From UBA5239 sp031548025 (GTDB lineage: Bacteria > Verrucomicrobiota > Lentisphaeria > Victivallales > Victivallaceae): DNA of 64,000 nucleotides. The DNA lies in NCBI GenBank assembly GCA_031548025.1, contig JAVBRM010000011.1, positions 1 through 64,000 on the forward strand, read 5' to 3'. The position numbers and the translations under genes are program-made. Positions 53,152 through 61,114 of the stretch are shown here, piece after piece (within the stretch, counting starts at the first letter, position 1; the number at the start of each line of letters is the position of its first letter). The notes beneath the pieces were generated by a model, which was not told the origin of the DNA, searched no databases, and worked only from the letters and a program-made list of their open reading frames with translations.

Positions 53152-54840
53152 TTACTGGCCTTGCGGCGTATAGCTTTGGTTGAGTTCGGATGCTTTGAGT
53201 TGAAGCTGACGCAGAACCTTGACGAAAGAATCGTAGTGGCCTTCGCCTTCTCCCATCTGAATCGGCAAAGGCAGAACCTTGCCCTGATCGATCTTATCCG
53301 GGAAAATATAACACTGAGCTTCTTCCTTGGTTCCCATGTCGTAACTGTGTACCGCCACGACGATCCCGATAAATTTACCCTGGCGGCTGATGACGAAATC
53401 GCCTTCTTCGGCGGCAAGCTCGCTGCGGTTGCGAACTGAATTACGAATATAGAGATACTGGTCGGAGCCGCCAAGATTCAGCGAACAGCGGCCGTCGAGA
53501 CTGGTGGTTTCCTTGCCGAAGCTATGGACTTTGAACAGGCTCAACCCCTGTAAGCCGCGTTCTTTCAATTGTTCGAACGTCATTGCTTCCAACGGTTCAC
53601 CCTGCGGTTTCACTTCCAGCAACGCGGCCCGGTTGTCGGCATTCAAGGTCAGGATCGGTCCGGCCAAAGCCACTGCCGGGGCTTCGTTGCTTTCCGGTAA
53701 TTTCGCATTGTAATCGAGCTTGATGATTTTGTTGTAACCGGTATGAATTTTGGTGGTCCCGGTCAAAGTCCGGAAGGTCGAAGCCAGATAGGTTTTGCCG
53801 TCAATCTTGATTTCCGGCAGATAAAGTTTTTCATTGACCTTGGCATTTACCAACAACCGTTCATTTTCCAGTACGATCGAAAGTTCGACGGCAGCCTTGG
53901 AATACTTGGACAGGGCGTCGCTACGCATCTGATCCTCGGCAACAGCCAGGCGCTCCTGAGCCTGCTTGAGGGTGGCTTCCGCGGCGCGGTAGTCGGCAAA
54001 AGTTTTCGACAGGTTTTCCTTGGTCTTCTCGAGGGTGGACTGAGTGCTGGAAAGATTCTGATTGGCCGCGGTCAGGTCGGTACGGGACTTGGAGAGCTCG
54101 GTCACCGCGTTATTCAACAGTTTCTTCATGTTTTCCAAACGTTCCTTGGCTTCGGCCAATTCGACTTCGTTGGTATAGATGATTTTGTTGCTTTTTTCGA
54201 TTTTACCCTTGGCTTCGGCCAACTCTTTTTCCGTGACATTCAAGCGTCCGCGGGCGTATGAAAGGCCGATTTCAGCTTCACGGGCCCGGCCGGTGGTTAC
54301 CTTGAGTTCTCCGGTGATATTCGTCACCTGCTCGGCGTTTTTGGTCAACTGGTCTTTGGATTTCTGCAGATCGACGCTCAAAGCGACAATCTGTCCCCGG
54401 GAACGGGTCAGTTCCTCGTTGAGGACCTGCTGCCGGGTCTGGGCGATAGTCAAATCTTTTTCCTTGCCCTGCAGAGTTGTCTGGAGCTGGTTCAACTCGG
54501 CCTGGGTTTTGCGGAGATCGGCGGCAGCGCGGCGGGCTTCGGCCAGGTCGGCCTGGGTCTTGCGGAGGTCGGTTTCTTTGCCGCTGACTTCGGTCTTGGC
54601 GGCGGCCAGAACCTGGCGCAATTTCTGCAATTCGGCTTCCAGCCGGTTACGATCGGCCAGAACGTCGGCGCGTTTCTGCAATTCCTCGCGCATCTGGTCA
54701 AGGTGGGTATCGCGACTGACCTGAATGGTTGTCTGCGTGGATGTGCCGGGCGAGCCGGTCGGATTGCCGGTTCCCATGGAGAGGGACATCGCCGACAACA
54801 CCAGAAAGTCGCAGATTACAATCAGGATGGACCTGTTCAC
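53152..54840 (-). CDS. Membrane-anchored coiled-coil protein with a transmembrane Asp and C-terminal beta domain
   Basis: A 562-residue protein starting at GTG 54840, which overlaps the previous stop as GTGA. Residues 4-22 form one TM helix with Asp11 in ICDFLVLSAMSLSMG; a membrane Asp near an N-terminal helix start is the mark of MotB/ExbD proton-channel partners. Residues about 45-335 are a long coiled coil with repeated AELxKxxxxL heptads. Residues about 340-562 are beta-rich with GDFVISRQGKFIGIVVAVH, which resembles the GDSGGP region of trypsin-like proteases but lacks the Ser. Partner of the ExbB-like and kinase genes by overlap and a 4-bp gap. The function is unknown. Confidence 0.75.
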   Translation of the reverse strand: MNRSILIVICDFLVLSAMSLSMGTGNPTGSPGTSTQTTIQVSRDTHLDQMREELQKRADVLADRNRLEAELQKLRQVLAAAKTEVSGKETDLRKTQADLAEARRAAADLRKTQAELNQLQTTLQGKEKDLTIAQTRQQVLNEELTRSRGQIVALSVDLQKSKDQLTKNAEQVTNITGELKVTTGRAREAEIGLSYARGRLNVTEKELAEAKGKIEKSNKIIYTNEVELAEAKERLENMKKLLNNAVTELSKSRTDLTAANQNLSSTQSTLEKTKENLSKTFADYRAAEATLKQAQERLAVAEDQMRSDALSKYSKAAVELSIVLENERLLVNAKVNEKLYLPEIKIDGKTYLASTFRTLTGTTKIHTGYNKIIKLDYNAKLPESNEAPAVALAGPILTLNADNRAALLEVKPQGEPLEAMTFEQLKERGLQGLSLFKVHSFGKETTSLDGRCSLNLGGSDQYLYIRNSVRNRSELAAEEGDFVISRQGKFIGIVVAVHSYDMGTKEEAQCYIFPDKIDQGKVLPLPIQMGEGEGHYDSFVKVLRQLQLKASELNQSYTPQGQ

Positions 54841-55388
54841 GCGCGATCAACCCCCTTTAAGGATTCATATTCGCCGATCAGCTTCTGCTTGATCGGATAT
54901 TGAAGCGCCATCCGCAAAAAGACGCTGAAAATAATTCCGACCAATGTGGAGGAATAAGCAATCAGGCGGCTGATTTGCGGATTGAACGACATGACGATAA
55001 ACGACGAAACCGTACCGAAAAGCCCGAAATAAAGCGGCAAGTCCAGAAACAGATCGGCATTTTCAAGCTTTTTCAGCCTGACTTCATAGCTCTCCTGACT
55101 CTTGCGCAGGCCATTGAATACCCGCAGCGCGGTAAGGAAAGCAAAGCCCTGGAGCAACATGACGAAAATGAGAATGTAGAACGACAGTTTCGCCGTGAGT
55201 TCGCCATTGGCTTGAGCGGAAGCGGCGCCGGCAGCGCCGCCCGTGGTAGTTTCGGCAATTGCGCCCCCTTCGAAAAGAGAGCGGAAGAATTCATTGCTGT
55301 TGTAGAAATAGAGCATGATCAAAGTGATCACCACCCCCAATCCTATATAGATAGCGATAATTCCGAATATTTTGCCGAACTTGTTCAT
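54837..55388 (-). CDS. ExbB/MotA-like small membrane protein
   Basis: A 183-residue protein with three to four hydrophobic segments (about 8-28, 68-90, 113-132 and 140-160). The third contains DLPLYFGLFGTVSSFIVM, similar to the GLLGTVxGM helix of ExbB/TolQ/MotA stator proteins. Between TM1 and TM2 is a low-complexity Ala/Gly/Thr linker. The stop (54839-54837) overlaps the GTG of the coiled-coil gene. It lies 11 bp after secDF, so it is probably read from the yajC promoter. Relation to proton-driven motors is an inference from pattern and pairing only. Confidence 0.6.
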   Translation of the reverse strand: MNKFGKIFGIIAIYIGLGVVITLIMLYFYNSNEFFRSLFEGGAIAETTTGGAAGAASAQANGELTAKLSFYILIFVMLLQGFAFLTALRVFNGLRKSQESYEVRLKKLENADLFLDLPLYFGLFGTVSSFIVMSFNPQISRLIAYSSTLVGIIFSVFLRMALQYPIKQKLIGEYESLKGVDRA

Positions 55389-55399
55389 AATTCAATACC

Positions 55400-57943
55400 T
55401 CAGGCTTTCTGGATTTTTTTATTGCCGTGCCACCAGGCTATCAACGTGGTACAGACATACAGCGAGGAGAAGAAGCCGAGGAACACACCGATCGCCATCA
55501 TAAAGACGAAATCGTTGATCGATACCCCGCCGAAAAAGTACATGACGATCAGAACGACCAAGGTCGTACCGGAGGTCAGGACGCTTCGGCTGAGAGTCTG
55601 GTTGACGCTCAGGTCAATCAGTTCCCAGAAGGTTGGCGCGGCTCCCAGATTGCTGTTTTCACGGACACGGTCGAAAATAACGATCGTATTGTTGATGGAA
55701 TACCCGATAATCGTCAAGATCGAGGCGATAACCGGCAGTGAAATCTGACGGCCGCAAGCCAGGTAAATCCCTACGCTGATGACCACGTCGTGGACAAGGC
55801 CGAGCACAGCGGCGAACCCGTAGTTGAACTCAAACCGCAACGCGATGTAAGCCATCATGCCGAGGAAGGCCACGAAACAGGCAACCAACGCCATTTTGCG
55901 GAACTGCCAGCCCACCAGACCGCCGACCGAGTTTTCCTGGGCGCCGGAGAATGCGGCGTCGGGGAATTTGGAGGTCAGGACCTTCATCAAGTCATCGCTG
56001 GCGGCCGCCGCATCCTTGCCGGAATCGGTGTTGCCATATGCCGGAACGACGATTTCGAGCTTCTTCTCGGCGCCGCCGGTGGTGGATTTATAAGCGATAC
56101 GGGCTTCTTTGTAGCCGGCGTTGATGAGGGCGGCCTCAATATCCTTCTGCGGCACGGCGTTTTTGTACTCAAACGATATTTGTTGTCCGCCGGTGAAGTC
56201 GATGCTGAAAACCGATTTGCCGCGGATTCCGGTAACAATAACGCTGGCGGCAACCAGGATCAGCGCGGAGATCCAGATGAATTTTTTGTACTGGACATAG
56301 TGGAGATGCGGGTTGGTGAAGAACTTCATCATGTTGAGATGTTTGATCGGTTTGATACGCTCCATGATGTCGAAAATCAGGCGGGTGACGAACAGCGCGG
56401 TGAACATACTGGAGGCAATCCCCAGGCAGAGGGTAACCGCGAAACCTTTGATCGCGCCGGTACCGAAGTACATCAGAATCAGGCCGACGAAAAAGGTGGT
56501 CAAGTTGGAGTCGAGAATTACGGTGAAGGCACGGCTGTAGCCGACATCAATGGCGTTGGCAACACTTCGTCCTGCCGCCAGTTCTTCTCGAATTCGTTCG
56601 TAAATCAGCACGTTGGCGTCAATCGCCATACCCATGGTCAGGATGATACCGCCGATACCCGGCAGGGTCAGCGTGGAGTCAAACGCGGCCAGGGCTCCGA
56701 TCAGCACCACGAAGTTACAGACCAGGGCGATGGAAGCCACAACCCCGGAGAGACGATAATAAATCAGCATGAATCCCACAACGAAGATCATGGCGATGGT
56801 TCCGGCATATACGCCCTGGCGGACGTTGTCGGCGCCCAAGGTCGGGTCGGTATCGAACATCCCGTCGACCCGGATCTGCAACGGCAAGCTGCCGCTGTTC
56901 AGGGCGTTGGTGATATTCTGGATTTCTTCGGTGGAGAAACGGCCGGTGATTTCGGCGCTGCCGCCGGTAATGGCGGTCTGAATGGTCGGAGCGCAATACA
57001 GTTTGTCATCAAGCACGATCGCCAGCTGGCGGCCGAGGTTTTCAGAGGTAACTTTGGCAAAGTCAGCCGCGCCCTTGGCGTTGAAACGCAACATGATCTT
57101 GCGCTGGCCGTATTCGTCGGTATAGGGAGAAGCTTCGGCAATGCCTTTGCCATCCATCACATAGTTGCGCAGGTTGACGAAATACGGGGTTTTGATGACT
57201 TTGCGGTCTTTGCCGATATCGGTGGCGACCATCATGGTATAGCCGAGCGGAGGCGTAAAGGTTTCGGGATTGGCCTGATACTGGCGCACCAGTTCGTCAT
57301 TGGTCTCGTGAACCAGACAGAAGCGCAGTTTGGCGCTCATTTTGATCAGGTTCAAGAGTTTAAGCTTTTCATCCTTGGTAACTACCGGGACGCGGAGAGA
57401 AATAAACCGGCCGCCGGCGGGTGAAATTTCAGATTCGAAGATTTTCTGGCCTTCCATACGGACGCGCAGAGTTTCAATGGCCTGGTCGCGGTAAAAATCA
57501 AAACGGTCGGCGGCGTCGACAATCTTTTTGGTACCGTCGGCTTCGATGACTTCCTGTTTTTCCGGAATCAGCTCAAGCAGGAATTCAACCCCGCCGTTGA
57601 GGTCGAGACCGAGACGGATGGAGCTGCCGGATTTTTTACGGACCAAGCTGATAACGTCGCGATTGTCCTGGAGGTCGGCCCCGTTGACCAGTTTGGTCAG
57701 GTCGACGCTTGCCGAATCGGCGGCGTCGAGGATGGCCTGGGAGGGATAAAGGCTCTTGTCGGCTTCGGTTTTGGCCCGAGCCGTGTCAATGACCTGGTTA
57801 AGTTCGGCGTTGGCCGGATCTTTGGCCACCGATTTCAAGGTATCATAAAAATCACGTGGGGTCAGAGGATACATCGAAAGTCCGAAAACCAGCATTACGA
57901 TGACCCCGATAACCAATCGCAGGACAAATGGACGTTTATTCAT
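55400..57943 (-). CDS. secDF: Fused protein translocase subunit SecDF
   Basis: An 847-residue fusion of SecD and SecF, the proton-driven aid to Sec export. SecD part (1 to about 540): N-terminal TM, large P1 domain, then TM bundle with LPGIGGIILTMGMAIDANVLIYERIREE. SecF part (about 550-847): SIDFTGGQQISFEYKNA, then LTIIGYSINNTIVIFDRVREN. Both conserved transmembrane Asp residues are present. Such fusions occur in several phyla, including PVC. 24 bp separate it from yajC, giving a standard yajC-secDF unit. Confidence 0.95.
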   Translation of the reverse strand: MNKRPFVLRLVIGVIVMLVFGLSMYPLTPRDFYDTLKSVAKDPANAELNQVIDTARAKTEADKSLYPSQAILDAADSASVDLTKLVNGADLQDNRDVISLVRKKSGSSIRLGLDLNGGVEFLLELIPEKQEVIEADGTKKIVDAADRFDFYRDQAIETLRVRMEGQKIFESEISPAGGRFISLRVPVVTKDEKLKLLNLIKMSAKLRFCLVHETNDELVRQYQANPETFTPPLGYTMMVATDIGKDRKVIKTPYFVNLRNYVMDGKGIAEASPYTDEYGQRKIMLRFNAKGAADFAKVTSENLGRQLAIVLDDKLYCAPTIQTAITGGSAEITGRFSTEEIQNITNALNSGSLPLQIRVDGMFDTDPTLGADNVRQGVYAGTIAMIFVVGFMLIYYRLSGVVASIALVCNFVVLIGALAAFDSTLTLPGIGGIILTMGMAIDANVLIYERIREELAAGRSVANAIDVGYSRAFTVILDSNLTTFFVGLILMYFGTGAIKGFAVTLCLGIASSMFTALFVTRLIFDIMERIKPIKHLNMMKFFTNPHLHYVQYKKFIWISALILVAASVIVTGIRGKSVFSIDFTGGQQISFEYKNAVPQKDIEAALINAGYKEARIAYKSTTGGAEKKLEIVVPAYGNTDSGKDAAAASDDLMKVLTSKFPDAAFSGAQENSVGGLVGWQFRKMALVACFVAFLGMMAYIALRFEFNYGFAAVLGLVHDVVISVGIYLACGRQISLPVIASILTIIGYSINNTIVIFDRVRENSNLGAAPTFWELIDLSVNQTLSRSVLTSGTTLVVLIVMYFFGGVSINDFVFMMAIGVFLGFFSSLYVCTTLIAWWHGNKKIQKA

Positions 57944-57967
57944 TCTAAATCTCCGGAAAACTCTTGC

Positions 57968-58318
57968 TTATTTGGTGGCAGCGGCAGGGGCCTGCTCTTC
58001 ATTCAACTGGGCGTTGACTCCGCTCTTGAGCACCTCAACCTTGGTATCTTTGGCGATTTCCACGATGAAGGTTTTGTCTTTGACTTCGACAATTTTGCCG
58101 TAAAGCCCGCCGGCGACAACCACATTGGAGCCCTTCTGCAGCGCGTCGATCATTTCCTGACGCTTCTGCTGTTGCTTCTTCTGAGTCCGGCTCATAAACC
58201 AGATCCAGGCAATGAAGATTACAAATAACGGAACCAGCATCAACATGCCGCCTTCCCCGGAGGGTTGAGCAGGGGCTGCAGGCGCGGCGTCAGCAAGAAT
58301 CATTAATTTATCGAGCAT
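57968..58318 (-). CDS. yajC: Preprotein translocase subunit YajC
   Basis: A 116-residue small membrane protein. The single TM helix lies near 25-42 (LMLVPLFVIFIAWIWFMS), followed by the conserved RTQKKQQQKRQEMIDALQKG, then VVVAGGLYGKIVEVKDKT. Length and layout are normal for the family. First gene of the leftward unit. Confidence 0.95.
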   Translation of the reverse strand: MLDKLMILADAAPAAPAQPSGEGGMLMLVPLFVIFIAWIWFMSRTQKKQQQKRQEMIDALQKGSNVVVAGGLYGKIVEVKDKTFIVEIAKDTKVEVLKSGVNAQLNEEQAPAAATK

Positions 58319-58462
58319 TTTTTCTTCCTTTTATCATTGATATTTAATTATTGTTCGATGCATCTCAACAAGATACATTAAAAACAATGAATAGCAAGCA
58401 AAGATTACAGATAAATTTCGGATTTTCTTGACCCCGGCAGCCGAGATGAGCCCGCAAAAGTC

Positions 58463-58552
58463 AAAAGACGAAAAAGACGGAAAGGACTTAAAGGACAGCC
58501 TTCAACTCAAAATTCGACTGTCCTTTTTGTCCTTCACGTCCTTTTGTGTCCT
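58463..58552 (-). terminator. Large imperfect hairpin built from AAGGAC-type repeats
   Basis: On the minus strand AGGACA-type units recur four times in the arm 58552-58518 and pair with CTGTCC/GTCCTTT units in the arm 58498-58463, around a 19-nt loop (58499-58517). The inner stem AGGACAG/CTGTCCT is perfect. T-rich runs follow. It lies directly after the 202-residue gene and probably stops its transcript; it could also protect the RNA end. Confidence 0.65.
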
Positions 58553-58560
58553 CGCCCCAA

Positions 58561-59169
58561 TCAACTGCGCGGAGGACGTCCGGACGGCTGGATACCGGCC
58601 CGGCGCATCTCTTTCATCATGGCGGTGCGCAAAGCCCGGTTCTCGGCGGTGCTGTTGGCGAGGCGCTCTTTAATGCGTTCCTGCGGATCGCCGGTGGGAC
58701 GCTGACGGTTTTCCGTCGGGGCAGTGCCGTTGGCGGCTTCGGCCTGACGGCGTTTTTCCATTTCCTGACGCCGCTCCGCCATTTCTTTCTGCATTCTCTG
58801 GAGTTCGGCTTTGCGTTCGGCTTCACTCATGGCGAAGAAATTTTTAAGCCGTTCATTCATCATCTGTTCACGCGCTTCCCGAGTATTGTCGCGAAGCTGA
58901 TGACGCTGTTCCTCGGTCAATTGGGTCCGTTCACCTTCCGGCCGGGCGCCGCGCTGGGGGCGATTCTCAGTCAAGAACTTACGCTGTTCCGATATCGGCA
59001 GGCGCTTGAAGTCTTTGGAGGCCATGAATTCGAGGCGTTCCTTGGGAGTGGCGTTCTGTCCGGGCGGAGTCGGCAGCGGCCGCAACCACAGATAAGCTCC
59101 GTAACCCAGTAATATTGCCGCCGGAACAGTTATTGCGATGGCGATGATGGTCGATTTTTTATTTTTCAT
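58561..59169 (-). CDS. Membrane-anchored charged helical protein
   Basis: A 202-residue protein with one N-terminal TM helix (about 7-28, STIIAIAITVPAAILLGYGA). The rest is strongly charged and helical (LTEEQRHQLRDNTREAREQM, MSEAERKAELQRMQKEM, ERRQEMEKRRQ). The repeated xLxxxERxxxLxxM pattern resembles the periplasmic Spy/CpxP-like or DUF3106-like helical proteins, but I cannot assign it. It follows the short pseudopilin by 15 bp on the same strand. Confidence 0.65.
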   Translation of the reverse strand: MKNKKSTIIAIAITVPAAILLGYGAYLWLRPLPTPPGQNATPKERLEFMASKDFKRLPISEQRKFLTENRPQRGARPEGERTQLTEEQRHQLRDNTREAREQMMNERLKNFFAMSEAERKAELQRMQKEMAERRQEMEKRRQAEAANGTAPTENRQRPTGDPQERIKERLANSTAENRALRTAMMKEMRRAGIQPSGRPPRS

Positions 59170-59184
59170 GATCTGTGGCTCCTG

Positions 59185-59709
59185 TTAGATTTCGGTAACC
59201 CGGAAGTCGCCCCAGAGATAATTGCGGGAGCCTTTCAGGTTTTCCTTATTGTGAAAAGACTCAAAGTCCGTCATAATCAGAAGGTTGGTGGTGTTGCCGC
59301 CCATCCGGTTCCCCTTGAGATTCGAACCGCTCAAATGCGACTGGTATTCGTAACTGGTGGTTTCGGTCATATAATAGGGCTTGGTCGGATTGGTGGGGGA
59401 TTTTCCCGGCAGGTCGGCGCTGCACTGAAACACTTTGAGCGCGGGTGAATAACTCGCCAGGGCCTCGGTAATCGGCGGGTCCGTATCGACATTCAGCGAA
59501 GGCATCTGGCTGGCATAAGGCATCATCTGCCAGTCGCCGAGGTATGTACTGAACATAATTCCGATTTGATGCAAATTGCTTTTGCATGTGGTACTGATTG
59601 CGGTACGGCGGGCTTTATTCAAAGCCGGCAGCAGCAGAGCCGCCAATACGCCGATAATAGCAATCACGATCAGCAGCTCAAGTAGTGTAAAGAATTTTTT
59701 CCGTTTCAT
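59185..59709 (-). CDS. Short pseudopilin without H-X9-DG (orphan)
   Basis: A 174-residue pseudopilin: KFFTLLELLIVIAIIGVLAA, stalk LNKARRTAISTTCKSNLHQI. It is the shortest of the six. The C-terminus FHNKENLKGSRNYLWGDFRV takes the place of the H-X9-DG motif, with GD reversed. Phe precedes the cleavage-site Phe. Unlike the others it has no regulator in front; a membrane-anchored helical protein follows it. Confidence 0.8.
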   Translation of the reverse strand: MKRKKFFTLLELLIVIAIIGVLAALLLPALNKARRTAISTTCKSNLHQIGIMFSTYLGDWQMMPYASQMPSLNVDTDPPITEALASYSPALKVFQCSADLPGKSPTNPTKPYYMTETTSYEYQSHLSGSNLKGNRMGGNTTNLLIMTDFESFHNKENLKGSRNYLWGDFRVTEI

Positions 59710-59821
59710 TTTTTTGCTCCTTAGTTGGGCGTTTTTGTATAAATAAAACGATCATCGATGAATTTTATTGTATATTATTCCAAATTATGTGGAAATGTCC
59801 GGCGATTTTTAGCAAAAAGAC

Positions 59822-59850
59822 TTTACAAATCATTTGGAAAAGGTTATGTT
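59822..59850 (+). promoter_or_regulatory. Promoter of the secreted hypothetical/folB unit
   Basis: TTTACA (59822-59827) and TATGTT (59845-59850) are 17 bp apart. AGGAGG (59860-59865) precedes the ATG at 59874. Confidence 0.5.
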
Positions 59851-59873
59851 ATATCCGACAGGAGGTAAGAATT

Positions 59874-60650
59874 ATGAAAATTTTATCGATTATATTGGTA
59901 ATTACCGCCGCGGCGGGATTGACCGCCGGTACTGTATTGTACAAGCCGAATAAAGAATCGGAAGTCAAACAGGTTTCCAACGCCAAGATCATCAGTATCG
60001 AAAAGGGCGTCATGACTATTGAACTCGACGGCGGTCGGGAGCGGATTGCCTTAAGCCAGATTGAAGGATATTACGATTCCGATCTGAAGTCCGGCGGCGG
60101 CAGTTTCGACGACAACACCCCGGAATACAAAGTGTCGGTAATCAGCAAAGACGCCCCGGAGCGCCCGACCCGGAAATCCGGCGACAAGTATGTTCCGCAA
60201 ACCTTTGATCTTACTTATGTCATTGCCCCGGTTTTCGACAAGAACCAGCAGCGGGATACGGTTAAGCAGCCTTATGTCTACCTTTATTTCATGACCGAGG
60301 GAAGCGATGATTATTCCGGTGAGCGCCCCATCTACCTGACCTGCCATCCTTCCAAGTTCGCCAATCCAAGTAAGAAGGTTTATGACAAAGCCGCGATACT
60401 GGAAAAGATCCAAAGCTCAAAGCGGCCGAATATTTATGCCGAACGCGCCTCCGGTTCCACCAAGAATTTCGTTTCCACCGCCTGGGAAAGAAATATCAAG
60501 TTGCCATTGACCATGGCCAAGGGCAGACAACAGAAAATCATTGCCTGGCACTTGGAGATCTGGGGCAAAAATGATGTTGTTTACCAGGACGACTGGACCA
60601 GTCCCATGCACCGGATCGGCAAAAACTGGTGGCAGCGGATGGGAATGTAA
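59874..60650 (+). CDS. Exported hypothetical protein
   Basis: A 258-residue protein with a signal or anchor at 1-20 (MKILSIILVITAAAGLTAG). A small SH3-like start (AKIISIEKGVMTIELDGGRE) is followed by a beta-rich domain with DLTYVIAPVFDKNQQ, YVYLYFMTEGSDDY and KIIAWHLEIWGKND. I recognise no family. ATG 59874 has a near-perfect AGGAGGT site. folB starts 2 nt after its stop, so the two are co-expressed without an obvious functional link. Confidence 0.7.
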   Translation: MKILSIILVITAAAGLTAGTVLYKPNKESEVKQVSNAKIISIEKGVMTIELDGGRERIALSQIEGYYDSDLKSGGGSFDDNTPEYKVSVISKDAPERPTRKSGDKYVPQTFDLTYVIAPVFDKNQQRDTVKQPYVYLYFMTEGSDDYSGERPIYLTCHPSKFANPSKKVYDKAAILEKIQSSKRPNIYAERASGSTKNFVSTAWERNIKLPLTMAKGRQQKIIAWHLEIWGKNDVVYQDDWTSPMHRIGKNWWQRMGM

Positions 60651-60652
60651 CC

Positions 60653-61003
60653 ATGGATAAAATTCATATCCGCAATTTAAAGGCAACGACCATCGTCGGT
60701 ACGATGGCAGAGGAACGCATACGCCTGCGCGAAGTAATATTCAATATCATCCTGGAATGCGACATGCGCCCGGCCGCCAAGACCGACGACCTGACTCTGG
60801 CGGTCAATTATCTGGAAGTCCACGACCGGATTCTCGCGCTGTGCGCCGAATCCAGCTTTTACCTGATTGAAACCCTGGCCGAAGCCGTGGCGGACCTTTG
60901 TCTGACCTTCGCCGGAGTCCGGCAAGTCACCGTAATTCTCGACAAACCCGGCGCTTTGAGCCGTACCGATAGCATAGCCGTCGAAATCACGCGCGCCAAA
61001 TAG
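60653..61003 (+). CDS. folB: Dihydroneopterin aldolase (FolB)
   Basis: A 116-residue T-fold enzyme of folate synthesis that converts dihydroneopterin to hydroxymethyl-dihydropterin. Active-site equivalents of the known enzyme are visible: Glu21 (MAEERIRLREV), Tyr53 (VNYLEVHDRI), Glu73 (YLIETLAEAV) and Lys98 (VILDKPGAL). ATG 60653 is used, since the longer frame extends into the upstream gene. Full length. Confidence 0.9.
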   Translation: MDKIHIRNLKATTIVGTMAEERIRLREVIFNIILECDMRPAAKTDDLTLAVNYLEVHDRILALCAESSFYLIETLAEAVADLCLTFAGVRQVTVILDKPGALSRTDSIAVEITRAK

Positions 61004-61061
61004 AGAAAAAGCTACCCAAAAGCCGTTTCAGGATTTTTTCAACTTTTTTCGTTTTACGGTA

Positions 61062-61104
61062 TTGACATCATTGTATACCACGCTGATAATATTATGGTAA
61101 ACAA
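61062..61104 (+). promoter_or_regulatory. Promoter plus operator-like inverted repeat of GntR cassette E
   Basis: Consensus TTGACA (61062-61067) and GATAAT (61085-61090) are 17 bp apart. TTGTATACCA (61071-61080) and TGGTAAACAA (61095-61104) form a 10-bp inverted repeat with one mismatch that straddles the -10 box and likely transcription start. This is the clearest operator in the window; autoregulation by the GntR protein at 61115 is inferred. Confidence 0.7.
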
Positions 61105-61114
61105 TGGAGGCGTC

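Noticed and set aside
55790..57424. 544-codon plus-strand open frame opposite secDF
   Set aside because: It is antisense to a fully conserved secDF and has the low-complexity His/Gly/Asp pattern of a shadow frame in GC-rich DNA.
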